Assembly (NCBI GenBank): GCA_910588415.1
Contig: CAJUPK010000001.1
Coordinates: forward strand, 1 to 48,806
Source: an uncultured Oscillospiraceae bacterium
Lineage (GTDB): Bacteria > Bacillota > Clostridia > Oscillospirales > Acutalibacteraceae
DNA length: 48,806 nt
Direction: 5' to 3'
Below are positions 32,916 to 41,596 of the stretch, in pieces. The notes under the pieces were generated by a model that was not told where the DNA came from, did no database searches, and saw only the letters and a list, made by a program, of their open reading frames with translations. A program made the position numbers and the translations under genes. The first letter of the stretch is position 1, and every line of letters begins with the position of its first letter.

Positions 32916-34757
32916 TCACCCAAGAGAGGCCAGGTAAGCTTGGAAACCACCCAGGTCGGTCAAGGAGAAGCCCATATCCATCAGGTGCAGCTGCCAGGTA
33001 ATCACGCCCAGCTGAGTACAGGCATTGGCGGCATTTTGGGCCGCAGTATTGCTGATAGTCGGCCCAGACCGCTTGACAAAGGTCAGCTTTGTGTTTTTGG
33101 TGTAGGTAGCGGGGTTCAGACTGGCGGCCATAATCAGGTCACTGCTGCTGACACTGGTTCTGAATATGAAGACAATGGGCCTGGCCGCAGACCCCGCGGA
33201 GAGGTCGTGATACATTCCAACGCCACCCGCAGAGGTACCGGTAGAGCTGGCGGAGAAGAAGTACAGCCGGTTCTCACTCTTCTGGTATTCGATGGTCGAG
33301 ACAGTGTCCTCATAGCTGTATTTTACCTCGCGGTTGCCGTCTTCGTTGAGAGTGCCATGGGTGGAGATGTAGTTGACCAGCTGCTGCAGCCGATTGCCAG
33401 GGGTGGGCGGAGCGGTAGGCGTGGGCTGCGCTGTGGGGCTGGTGTCCGGAGTAGGAGTAGGCGTGGCAGGGGGCGTATTGCCGCCTTCGGCCTCGTTGTT
33501 GCTATAGGAGAAGAACTTGATGCTGACCGCATTGTCCATAATATCCTTCTCAATATACTTGTATTTCAGGATATTATAGGGCACGCCTTCTGTCACTCTC
33601 TCTGTAAACCATTCGTTGCCCAGCACCCGGCCGTCGGCGTCATAGAAGTAAAGCCGGAAGTCAGCGCTGTCGTCTCCGGTCACAGTGCCCTGCATACTGG
33701 CATATACCTTATAATCATCGCCAGAGTCCTCGATTTTTGTGAACACCAGGGAGGTGATCTCGTTCACCGCCCAGATTCTGTCGCTGGAATAGTACCGGGT
33801 GATGGTCATGGGGCCATACTCATGGCCAATGACTGGCACCGAGAAAGCCAGCGGGGCCTTTACGCGCACCGTGCAGGAGGCAGAGACGCTGCCAAAGCTG
33901 GCGGTGACATAGGTTGTGCCCTCGCCCACAGCCGTGACTGTGCCGTTGCTGTCTACAGAGGCCACAGAGGGAACTGAGGATTTCCAGGTCAAATCCACCT
34001 GGGCGTCAGCGGGGGTGATGCTGGGTGTAAGGGTCAGTGTCTCGCCTGTGGTCATCTCCACATCTGTCTCTGAGAGGACAATGGATTCCACCTTTACAGG
34101 CGGCTCTGGTGTGGGGGTAACAGTGGGCGTGGGGGCTGGCGTGGGCTTTGGCACCGCGCCGGAATCCTGCAGGGTCTGCAGCAGGGTTTTGTTGCTGCCC
34201 TTGGGCTTGGTGTTCAGGGCGTTGTAAGAGACCAAAGCCACATCGCCACGGGTAAATTTAGAGGTGGCATTGTACTGGCCCTGGGTAATCCCCAGGCGGT
34301 CAGACAGCTCAAAGGACTTGTTCCACTGGAAATCTTTATCCGACTGATAGCCCAGGGCCCGTAGGATAAAGGTGATGTACTGGGGAGCGGTAACAGCCCG
34401 CTGGCCCCCAAAGCTGGTGGGGGACATGCCGTTGGTCAGGCCGTTCTTGTGGGCATACCCTACATAGGGGCTGGCCCAACTGGCCACGTCCTTATAGGGG
34501 TGCGGCAGATTGGCTTTTTTGGCCTCGGTCTCTTTGCCCAGAAGGCGCACCAGCATGGTGACAGAATCATGCCGGCTGGGGGCACGGTCCAGCTCAAACC
34601 GGGGGGACCCGTCTGGGTTAACGCCCGTACCGTTGAACAGCCCCAGCTCATGCAGGGCGTCTGCGGCAGCTGTGGCCTGTGGAGTAGCGGCAAAGGCCAT
34701 AGGCATGGCCGAGACCACCAGCAGCACAGCCAGCAGCACAGAAACAAGCTTTTTCAT
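32916..34757 (-). CDS. Secreted SLH/Big2-domain surface protein
   Basis: 613 residues. A Sec signal peptide (KKLVSVLLAVLLVVSAMPMAFA, cleavage near 23-24) is followed by S-layer-homology-like repeats (ALHELGLFNGTG, YKDVASWASPYVGYAHKNGLTNGMSPTSFGG, TAPQYITFILRALGY, FTRGDVALVSYNAL), then a Pro/Thr linker, a Big2 immunoglobulin-like domain (SIVLSETDVEM to YVTASFGSVSASCTVRV), a beta-rich unknown domain, a second Pro/Thr linker, and a C-terminal domain of about 150 residues. SLH modules bind secondary cell-wall polymers, so it is likely surface-displayed. The function of the C-terminal domain is unknown. A TTGACT-17-TATAAT promoter lies just upstream. Confidence 0.82.
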   Translation of the reverse strand: MKKLVSVLLAVLLVVSAMPMAFAATPQATAAADALHELGLFNGTGVNPDGSPRFELDRAPSRHDSVTMLVRLLGKETEAKKANLPHPYKDVASWASPYVGYAHKNGLTNGMSPTSFGGQRAVTAPQYITFILRALGYQSDKDFQWNKSFELSDRLGITQGQYNATSKFTRGDVALVSYNALNTKPKGSNKTLLQTLQDSGAVPKPTPAPTPTVTPTPEPPVKVESIVLSETDVEMTTGETLTLTPSITPADAQVDLTWKSSVPSVASVDSNGTVTAVGEGTTYVTASFGSVSASCTVRVKAPLAFSVPVIGHEYGPMTITRYYSSDRIWAVNEITSLVFTKIEDSGDDYKVYASMQGTVTGDDSADFRLYFYDADGRVLGNEWFTERVTEGVPYNILKYKYIEKDIMDNAVSIKFFSYSNNEAEGGNTPPATPTPTPDTSPTAQPTPTAPPTPGNRLQQLVNYISTHGTLNEDGNREVKYSYEDTVSTIEYQKSENRLYFFSASSTGTSAGGVGMYHDLSAGSAARPIVFIFRTSVSSSDLIMAASLNPATYTKNTKLTFVKRSGPTISNTAAQNAANACTQLGVITWQLHLMDMGFSLTDLGGFQAYLASLG

Positions 34758-34801
34758 GGGAATCAGAACTCTCCTTTTTGGTATAGTTTGGAACTGGTTC
34801 C

Positions 34802-34830
34802 ATTATAGTACAAGGAGGTATACAAGTCAA
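34802..34830 (-). promoter_or_regulatory. Sigma-A promoter of the SLH/Big2 gene
   Basis: Minus strand TTGACT (34830-34825), 17 bases, TATAAT (34807-34802). Confidence 0.8.
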
Positions 34831-34902
34831 GGGGACCCAATGGTTTTCCACCATTTTTGTATGTTTTTTATAAATAGGGGAGGGTGTTTTATGGGAAGAT
34901 AC

Positions 34903-34941
34903 AAAACCGCACAGCCAGTCATCTGCCAGCCGCGCGGTTTC
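34903..34941 (-). terminator. Terminator of the FliB-like gene
   Basis: AAACCGC (34904-34910) pairs with GCGGTTT (34934-34940); on the minus strand it is followed by TTGTATC. Short stem, so moderate confidence. Confidence 0.5.
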
Positions 34942-34980
34942 ACAGGGAATAGAAAAGAGTATGTAATTATGGAATAGGGC

Positions 34981-36213
34981 CTAGTCGCAGAGCAGAATGG
35001 CCATGTGGGCCAGGCTGGCGTTGTCCCGCTCAAAGAACTGGTCCCGCAGAAAGGTCTGCCGGGTATAGTTGTGGACCAGTTCCCGGCTGGTCAGAACAAT
35101 CTGGCGGAAGAGTTCGGCCCGGTCTCCTGCGGCGCCCTCCCGGCAGCTCATCACGGCCATAAAGTGGTATAAGGAGTACAGGTTGCAGAAATTCACATAG
35201 TCCTTCCACATCTCTTCCATGGTGGCGGTGTGGGGCATACGGAGGTGGAAGAACAGGGTGACCATCAGGTTTTCCATAAAGTAGTCATAGTCCTTGAAAT
35301 TCTCCTGATACCGGTCCCGGGCCTGCTGGTAGACATCCATGGGAATGGTCAGGTTGGTGGTGCCCGGGTGGAACTCCAGATGCAGGGCTTCAAATATGCT
35401 GCTGCGGTTCGCAATAAACTCCGGGTCCTTGCTCACAATGGCCAGTAAGGTGCGCAGGCAGCCGCTAAGCACCACCAGCCGCTCTGTAATGCCCGTGGGC
35501 AGCATGTTGCTTGGGTCCACATTTTCCGGCAGCAGAACAGCCCGCTCCATCCAGCGCTGGATGTCCCCATGGGAATGGGCCAGCTCTTGCAGGCCCATTC
35601 CCATAATCAAAATCCGTTGACCCAGAGGGAACCGGCGGTCCTGCAGCCGGTCGATGCACCACTCCCGTACAACGGGAAACCACAGGGCTGTGGCTTCCTC
35701 CTCGGAAAAGATGATCTGCTGCTGGTCCTTTGTGGGAAGAGGGTCCGAGCGGAAGTCGATTCCCTCCGGCAGGTCCCACAGCAGGGCCAGCACAGCCTCG
35801 CAGCTGGGGGAGAGGGAGCGCTCCAGATAGCCGGAGGGTTTGCGGGCTTCAGAGCGGGGATAGACCTGGCAGATGTAGGGAAGGGCCTCGTGGCCTTTTT
35901 CAGCCTGCAAAGCGCACAGGCAGTCGTCCCGCAGCAGCGGGCAGCTGCCGCTGCCAATTACAAACTCTCCATAATGCCCGGTCTGGGCGCTTCTTTCCCC
36001 CCGCAGCCGCCGGAGACCGCCCTTCATGCGCTGGTTCAGGTCCTCAGAGCCCTGCTGGCGTTTTAAGGAGAGATAGTCTTTTTTGTCAAAGGTGATGTTC
36101 CAGCCTTTGCAGCAGCTCAGCTGGCAGTCTGCCGCCAGACAGTGAAAATCGTCATAATACGCGGGGCGCAGGTCCTTGTCCACCAACACCATTTTCGTTT
36201 GCTTTTCGGCCAT
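34981..36213 (-). CDS. FliB-type lysine-N-methylase family protein
   Basis: 410 residues. The N-terminal half has the Cys-rich motif of the flagellin lysine N-methylase FliB/YkgJ family: FHCLAADCQLSCCKGWNI at about residues 23-40, then CPLLRDDCLCAL and LPYICQVYPRS. These Cys are thought to bind an iron-sulfur cluster. The C-terminal half is helical and hydrophobic. In flagellated bacteria FliB methylates lysines of flagellin, but there is no flagellin or motility gene in the window, so the target here is open. GAGAGGCGG lies before the ATG; MVLVDKDL, seven codons later, is an alternative start. It lies upstream of the SLH gene, separated by a terminator and a promoter. Confidence 0.8.
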   Translation of the reverse strand: MAEKQTKMVLVDKDLRPAYYDDFHCLAADCQLSCCKGWNITFDKKDYLSLKRQQGSEDLNQRMKGGLRRLRGERSAQTGHYGEFVIGSGSCPLLRDDCLCALQAEKGHEALPYICQVYPRSEARKPSGYLERSLSPSCEAVLALLWDLPEGIDFRSDPLPTKDQQQIIFSEEEATALWFPVVREWCIDRLQDRRFPLGQRILIMGMGLQELAHSHGDIQRWMERAVLLPENVDPSNMLPTGITERLVVLSGCLRTLLAIVSKDPEFIANRSSIFEALHLEFHPGTTNLTIPMDVYQQARDRYQENFKDYDYFMENLMVTLFFHLRMPHTATMEEMWKDYVNFCNLYSLYHFMAVMSCREGAAGDRAELFRQIVLTSRELVHNYTRQTFLRDQFFERDNASLAHMAILLCD

Positions 36214-36352
36214 AAGGCCACCGCCTCTCTTTCCATTTTGTCAATAGAAAGGACGGACAGAAGTCCGCCCTTGGTCTCAAATATGGGATTTTGCCATAGG
36301 TCCACGCTATCCTATTTCATATATCGGCCGCTTTTTAAAAATATTTAGGGCT

Positions 36353-36430
36353 TGTTCCGGGTTTGTTTGAAAATAGAAAAAATACCGGTTTTTTGAACAG
36401 GGCACGGCATTTGTGATTTTTCAAACAGCT
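36353..36430. repeat. Short copy of dispersed element family A
   Basis: GTTTGTTTGAAAATAGAAAA and ATTTTTCAAACAGCTT are inverted ends. The left part aligns with 21899-21928 and the right part with 22022-22046, with the middle of the full element missing. The rest of the 36214-36653 gap holds no clear gene; a short CGGAC/GTCCG hairpin lies near 36253-36267. Confidence 0.55.
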
Positions 36431-36653
36431 TCAGGCGAGGAAAGGGGGAAATACCCGAAATTTTTTAAAATCTGCAACAACATCCCCCTAAACCGTATTC
36501 TTATAAGTGAAGCGCAAAACCGGAAGAGGGGGAACAGGAAAGGAGGCGGACATTCCGGCAGGAGAAAAGCATTGCGGGCCCTGCAAGGGGCTTTGCTTCT
36601 GGAAAGCGGCCGTTGGGTTTAAAAAACAGTGGAAGAGGAAGGAGAGATACATC

Positions 36654-37970
36654 ATGAAAAAATGGATGGGTTTTTTATTGGTTTCTTTGATTTGGGCAGG
36701 GATGGCTGTGCTGCTGGCAGGCTGCGAGGGGAAAGAGGCTGCCCCTCTGCGCATCTGCCTGGACGTGGAGGAGAAAACCATGAACAGCTCTACAGAGCGC
36801 ACCTTTCAGCGGATTTTAGAGGATATAGAGGAAGACGGAGGCCCAGCTGGGGTGCAGGTGGAGTATATCCCCCGGGATGGCGTGGAGCGGGAGACGGCGC
36901 TCACCCGCCTGCGCACAGAGGTGATGGCCGGGGAAGGCCCGGACCTGTTCCTGTTCAGCACCAGCTACTGGCGGGGAGAGAGCGTGTTCCCCATGCCGGA
37001 AAAAGCTATGTACAACGACCTGTTCCTGCCCTTGGACTCCTATATAGAAAAGGCGAGGTTTGCCTGCTGGGAGGATTTTAACCAGGCTGTTCTTGAGGCA
37101 GGCCGCACAGAGAAGGGCCAAATGCTGGTGCCCCTCTCCTACACCTTCCCGGTCACCTGCTTCCGCCGGACAGAGGCTGGGCACACGCCCGCCAGGGATA
37201 TCACCTGGCAGGACATGCTGGACGGGGGCGACCCGGTGCTGGAGGCAGCGGCCATCCTGGGGGGCGGCGGGGACAATAATCTCAGCACTCTGGGCAACCC
37301 CAATTTTGACGGGATTTTCGGCCAGCTGGCGGATTATGCCAGGGAGGAACTGCTGTTTACCGGGGAGGAGCTGGCGGACTGTGTTCAGCGGCAGGTCCGG
37401 CTGTATGAGGAGGAAAACGGGGAGAGCACTGCCCAACTGCCCAGCTATTTTCAGAGCTATGCCTATCCGGGCTTCTTCTCCCGGGGGGACAGCATGACGC
37501 AGAAAAACCCCATCAAAACCGGAGAGGAGCTGACGGTCATCCCGGCCTACAGCAAAAACGGCGGTGTAACAGCCACTGTGTTCCACTACGCCTGTATAAG
37601 TGCCAGCACCAAGCACGGGGAAGAGGCCTTTTATGTGCTGGATTACCTGCTGCGCCGGGATAAGGACAGCTATACTCAGGATTTTACTGACCTGTTTCTG
37701 TTTACCAACATGAACGGCCTGTCCATTGACACAGGCGCGCCCCTTGCCAGCATTGCCTATGACCAGCCTATCAGCGATGAAAACAAGGCTGCCCTGGACA
37801 GGGCGGTGGACAGCATCACAGCGGTGAACATCCACGGCAAGCTGAACAAAATGCTGGCAGAACTGTACTCCCGCTGTGAAGGGATCCAGCTGGGCGCCGA
37901 AGAGGGAGACTTGGCGGAACAAATCCAAGAGACCTACCGGGTGATGCAGATGGAGCTGGCCGAATCCTGA
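36654..37970 (+). CDS. Extracellular solute-binding lipoprotein (ABC importer), paralogue 1
   Basis: 438 residues. The signal peptide ends in a lipobox LLAGC (Cys at about 24), so it is anchored outside the cell. The mature protein shows the family 1 binding-protein pattern of sugar importers: LRTEVMAGEGPDLFLFSTSYW near the N-terminus, a DLFLPLDSYIEKARF loop, LVPLSYTFPVTCFRR and TWQDMLDG. GGAAGGAGAG selects ATG 36654. It shares layout and several phrases with the protein at 38545-39915, a likely duplication. The permeases downstream look carbohydrate-type, but the ligand is unknown. Confidence 0.8.
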   Translation: MKKWMGFLLVSLIWAGMAVLLAGCEGKEAAPLRICLDVEEKTMNSSTERTFQRILEDIEEDGGPAGVQVEYIPRDGVERETALTRLRTEVMAGEGPDLFLFSTSYWRGESVFPMPEKAMYNDLFLPLDSYIEKARFACWEDFNQAVLEAGRTEKGQMLVPLSYTFPVTCFRRTEAGHTPARDITWQDMLDGGDPVLEAAAILGGGGDNNLSTLGNPNFDGIFGQLADYAREELLFTGEELADCVQRQVRLYEEENGESTAQLPSYFQSYAYPGFFSRGDSMTQKNPIKTGEELTVIPAYSKNGGVTATVFHYACISASTKHGEEAFYVLDYLLRRDKDSYTQDFTDLFLFTNMNGLSIDTGAPLASIAYDQPISDENKAALDRAVDSITAVNIHGKLNKMLAELYSRCEGIQLGAEEGDLAEQIQETYRVMQMELAES

Positions 37971-38544
37971 GCAGCGCGGGGAGAGGGCTGCTGTTCCATA
38001 TCCTGCTGCCGCCCATAGGATAGGCCCCGGCGCGTTGCTTGGAAGATGGGCGGGGGTGGGCCGCTGTTGGGCACTTTGTGCCCAAAGCGCTACTCTGCTA
38101 GGCGGCGCTCTCTTTGTGGTCTACACAGGAGTATGTGTGTATGCTAGCTCTGTTTCCCCACTCTTTGTACAGCGCCGCCTGTTAAGGGCAAGGTCGTGGG
38201 ACGCTGTCCCACCCCCTGCAAGGGGAACCAGTTCCCCTTGACCCCTTTCTTGGCCATCACCCAGCCAACATAGAACCACAACCTGTTCCCACCCAACTAC
38301 CCCAGAGCCACCCAGGTAGGAGTTTCGCCAGCCTTTTCAAAGGCTGCGGGGTGTGGCAGGCGGGAAGGGTGTTCCGGAAACAGAAAAAATTATAAAAAAT
38401 TTGCAAAATCCCTGCAACCTTTTGGAGAAAAATGGATTCTTTCTTATATATGGGGTGCTTATAGCCAGCGGGGCTCAGCCGTGGTGAACAGGACAGCGGC
38501 AAAGCCCTATGCTTGCTATAGGCCTATCAGGAAGAGGGATACAT
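37971..38544. other. Non-coding gap of 574 bases with multiple hairpin repeats
   Basis: No credible gene. It holds GGGCAC/GTGCCC; a perfect inverted pair AGGCGGCGCT (38100-38109) and AGCGCCGCCT (38171-38180) around 61 bases; a chain of small palindromes (GGGAC GCT GTCCC, CCCCT GCA AGGGG, GGGGAAC CA GTTCCCC) near 38198-38240; and GCCTTT/AAAGGC near 38331-38345. The chain resembles GC-rich dispersed repeats common in this bacterial group; this is from memory and not verified. Confidence 0.5.
38422..38450 (+). promoter_or_regulatory. Candidate promoter of the second binding-protein gene
   Basis: TTGGAG (38422-38427), 17 bases, TATATA (38445-38450). Suggests that the second lipoprotein and permease genes can be expressed apart from the first lipoprotein. 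Confidence 0.5.
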
Positions 38545-39915
38545 ATGCGGATGAGAACGATTGGATGGATTTTGACGGCTGCCTGCCTGGTCTGGCTGCT
38601 GTGCCTGGGCCTTGCGGGCTGTGAGAGCGGCGGTACCTCCCACGCCGCGCCGGAGAACGGCAACATGGCCGAAGCAGAGGACAGCGCCGGAGAGGTCCAG
38701 CGGCCCCAGGTGCATGTCTGCATTGACCTGGGCGTGCTGCTGGACCAGAAAGAGCTCTCTAAGATACTGGACCGGATTCCCGGGGCAGGGGAGAGCTTTG
38801 ACCTGCTGACCGAGTGTCTGCCCCACCGGGGGCCCCAGCGGGAGAAGCGGCTGGAGGAGATCCGCGCCCAGCTGGCGGCCGGGGCGGGGCCAGATTTGCT
38901 CCTCTGCGCTCAGGATCGCCTTTCCCAGACAAATATCTTGGACGGAGAGACGTTCTATCCCCTGTTTCCCTTCCCAGAGCGGGCTATGGCCAAGGGGGTC
39001 TTTCTGCCTCTGGACGGCTATATAAAAAACGCCCAGTACATGGACTGGGACAAACAGCTGTCTGCGGTCATGGAGGCGGGGAAGAGCCGGGACGGCCAGT
39101 GCCTGGTGCCCATCCTCTATACCTTCGACGCCATGGCCTTTCCCAAAGAGGACTACACCCTGACAGAGAAGCTGCCCATCACCTGGGAGGAGATGCTGGA
39201 GAGCCAGGACCCCCTGGTGCTGAAAACAGCCTATTTCAGCTATGCCTACGCCCCTTTCCGCCAGGTGGTGGACGGTGAGACGGGGCAGTTGGCCATCACC
39301 CAGGAGGAGCTGGCCCAGCGGTTCCGGCAGAAGAAGGAGCTGGAGGCCCGGATGCTGCGGGGAGAGTTCTCCTTTATCCCGGTCGTTCAGCAGCAGGAGG
39401 GAGAGGAAACCCCTGCTGTTCCCTATATCGTTTCCTGCGACAGCCTTTTTGTCATCGATGTTAGGGAGGAGATGTTCCTGGCGGATACAGTGGATTACAT
39501 CATGGTTCCCTGCTACAACGATGCTGGCGGCGTCACCGCCAGGGTGTGCGCCTTTGGGGGCGTCAACCGCCATGCCCGGCAGCCGGAATATGCCTTCCGG
39601 GTGCTGGACTTTCTGATGCAGGACCGGATACAGCAGAAAGGTTTTTTTCTAAGCGGCCGTTTCAATGGCTTTGTCACCAGCAAAGAGCTGGGCCAGCAGG
39701 AGGGCGGCCTGCTGGTGAACGGCCGGGGCCTGAACTCGTGGAATTTCAGCCAGTTCCGCCAGATGCAGGAGCAGATCGACACGGCCCGCTTCCTCTGCGA
39801 TATGGACCAGGAGATTCAGGAGGCCTGTATATACCACATGTATGAAAACGGCCAGGAGGAAGAAACGGCCCAGGAAATCTGCGCGGCCGCTGCCAAGAAG
39901 CTGAGCGAAAGCTGA
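38545..39915 (+). CDS. Extracellular solute-binding lipoprotein (ABC importer), paralogue 2
   Basis: 456 residues. The signal peptide ends in LGLAGC (Cys about 32). Like its paralogue it has REKRLEEIRAQLAAGAGPDLLLCAQDR, a GVFLPLDGYIKNAQYMDW segment, CLVPILYTFDAMAFPKED, ITWEEMLES, and a late domain with ARVCAFGGVNRHARQPEYAFRVLDFLMQDR. The shared order of these blocks with the protein at 36654-37970 indicates duplication and divergence, so the two may bind different ligands for one permease pair. GAAGAGGG precedes ATG 38545; ATG 38551 is also possible. The permease gene follows in 49 bases. Confidence 0.8.
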   Translation: MRMRTIGWILTAACLVWLLCLGLAGCESGGTSHAAPENGNMAEAEDSAGEVQRPQVHVCIDLGVLLDQKELSKILDRIPGAGESFDLLTECLPHRGPQREKRLEEIRAQLAAGAGPDLLLCAQDRLSQTNILDGETFYPLFPFPERAMAKGVFLPLDGYIKNAQYMDWDKQLSAVMEAGKSRDGQCLVPILYTFDAMAFPKEDYTLTEKLPITWEEMLESQDPLVLKTAYFSYAYAPFRQVVDGETGQLAITQEELAQRFRQKKELEARMLRGEFSFIPVVQQQEGEETPAVPYIVSCDSLFVIDVREEMFLADTVDYIMVPCYNDAGGVTARVCAFGGVNRHARQPEYAFRVLDFLMQDRIQQKGFFLSGRFNGFVTSKELGQQEGGLLVNGRGLNSWNFSQFRQMQEQIDTARFLCDMDQEIQEACIYHMYENGQEEETAQEICAAAAKKLSES

Positions 39916-39964
39916 GCTGCCCAGGCTTTGTGCTTACAAGGATTTCAGAGGGGATGAGAGAGTG

Positions 39965-40807
39965 ATGAAAATGAGAAAAACCAGGTCTGCCCTCCAGGGC
40001 TGGCTGCTGGTCGCGCCCTTGCTGGCAGGCTGCCTTTTGTTTTACGCCATTCCGTTTGTGCTGGTGGTGCAGGATTCCCTGTCAGCAGGCGGCAGCTTTG
40101 TGGGCCTGGCCCATTACCAGAATATAATAGGAAACGGGCTGTTTCGGCTGGCCTTTGGCAACACCCTGCGCTTCCTGGCAGCGGCGTTGCCCGCGGTGAT
40201 GGTGCTGGCCTATGCCACTGCTCTGCTGATGCGCCAGTATGCCAGCAGGCACAAACTGCTCAAGTCCGTGTTTTTGTTCCCCTACATCATGCCTGTGGTG
40301 GGCACGGTGATCTTGGTAGAGCTGCTTTTTGCCCCGGGCGGCCTCGCTGCCCGGGCCCTGGGCCTGCCAGATTGGCTGGGCGGCCCAGGGGCCTTCTGGG
40401 TGATGTTGCTTTTGTACCTGTGGAAGAATACCGGGTACAGCGTGATTCTGCTGCTGGCCGGGCTGGTCACCATTCCAGAGGAACAGTACGCGGCCGCTGG
40501 TTTAGATGGGGCTGGCCCTTGGCAGAAGTTTTTCTTTGTCACCACGCCCCAGATGTGGTACTCGGTGTTCTTTGCCCTCATCTTCTCGCTGGTCAATGCC
40601 TTCAAGTGCTTCCGGGAGATTTTTCTGATTGGCGGCACCCATCCCCATGAGAGCGTCTATATGCTGCAGCATTTTCTCAACAACAGCTTTGAAAATCTCA
40701 ACTATGCCAAGCTGTCCGTGGCGTCCGTGCTGCTGCTGCTTGTGGTGCTGGGGATGTTTGTGATATTTTATGGGTTTGTCCGCAGGAAGGAGGACTTCCG
40801 GGCATGA
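39965..40807 (+). CDS. ABC importer permease, MalF type
   Basis: 280 residues, six predicted helices. It opens with LQGWLLVAPLLAGCLLFYAIPFVLVVQDSL, typical of sugar importer permeases. The cytoplasmic EAA loop is IPEEQYAAAGLDGAGPWQKFFFVTTP, which docks to the ATPase. It forms a pair with the next gene, whose ATG overlaps this stop (ATGA). Starts at 39962, 39965 and 39971 are all possible; GAGGGGATGAGAG upstream fits 39965 or 39971. No ATPase gene is in the cluster, so a shared ATPase such as MsmK elsewhere is probably used (inference from Firmicute importers). Confidence 0.87.
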   Translation: MKMRKTRSALQGWLLVAPLLAGCLLFYAIPFVLVVQDSLSAGGSFVGLAHYQNIIGNGLFRLAFGNTLRFLAAALPAVMVLAYATALLMRQYASRHKLLKSVFLFPYIMPVVGTVILVELLFAPGGLAARALGLPDWLGGPGAFWVMLLLYLWKNTGYSVILLLAGLVTIPEEQYAAAGLDGAGPWQKFFFVTTPQMWYSVFFALIFSLVNAFKCFREIFLIGGTHPHESVYMLQHFLNNSFENLNYAKLSVASVLLLLVVLGMFVIFYGFVRRKEDFRA

Positions 40808-41583
40808 AAAAGACCTCTTGCCTCTCCTATGCCAGCGGGTTTGGGGGACTGCTGCTGGCGTTTATCTCCATAGCCCCTTTTGGCTATGTGCTCGTCTCCA
40901 GTTTCCTCCCATCCGGCGGCCTGGCCTTTGAAGCCTACTACGACGTGTTTTTAGGCTCGCCCCAATACCTGCTGCGGTTTTGGAAGAGCATGGGCCTCTG
41001 CCTGGGCATTGTGGCGGGCCAGCTGGCGGTGTCTGTGCTGGCGGGATACGGATTCGCCAAGTGCCCGTTCAAGGGCCGGGATACCCTGCTGTTTGTGCTG
41101 ATGATTCTCATGGTGCTGCCCCTGCAGGTTACCCTGGCCCCTAACTACATCATGCTGGACAAGCTGGGCCTGCTGGACAGCTATTGGTCCCTGCTCCTCC
41201 CGTCGGTCTTCGCCCCTCTGGGCGCATTTATCCTGACCCAGAGTTTCAAGTCAGTCAGTGATGCCATTATAGACGCCGCCAAGCTGGATGGCTGCGGCCT
41301 GCCCCGGCTGCTGGCAAAGGTGGTGCTGCCCATGAACGCCAGCGGGCTGGTCTGTGTGGCCCTGCTCTCCTTTCTGGATGGCTGGAACATGGTGGAGCAG
41401 CCCATCGCCTATTTAAAGGATTTCCAGCGGTATCCCATAGCGGTAGCCCTGGCCTATGTGCCGCCCAGCGACCCCACTTTGCAGCTGGTGTGCTGTGTCC
41501 TGGTGGCCCTGCCGCCCCTGTTTCTGTTCACTTACTTCAACCGGGAGCTGGTGGAGGGCATTGTGCTGGCAGAGATGAAATAG
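40804..41583 (+). CDS. ABC importer permease, MalG type
   Basis: 259 residues, six helices, starting in an ATGA overlap with the MalF-type gene. Motifs include the EAA loop SDAIIDAAKLDGCGLPRLLAKVVLP and MVLPLQVTLAPNYIMLDKLGLLDSYWSLLLPSVFAPLGAFILTQ, a conserved block of carbohydrate permeases. It forms the second half of the membrane channel. The C-terminus LVEGIVLAEMK is the usual short tail. A membrane protein of unknown role follows by 13 bases. Confidence 0.88.
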   Translation: MKKTSCLSYASGFGGLLLAFISIAPFGYVLVSSFLPSGGLAFEAYYDVFLGSPQYLLRFWKSMGLCLGIVAGQLAVSVLAGYGFAKCPFKGRDTLLFVLMILMVLPLQVTLAPNYIMLDKLGLLDSYWSLLLPSVFAPLGAFILTQSFKSVSDAIIDAAKLDGCGLPRLLAKVVLPMNASGLVCVALLSFLDGWNMVEQPIAYLKDFQRYPIAVALAYVPPSDPTLQLVCCVLVALPPLFLFTYFNRELVEGIVLAEMK

Positions 41584-41596
41584 AGGAGGAAAGGGT

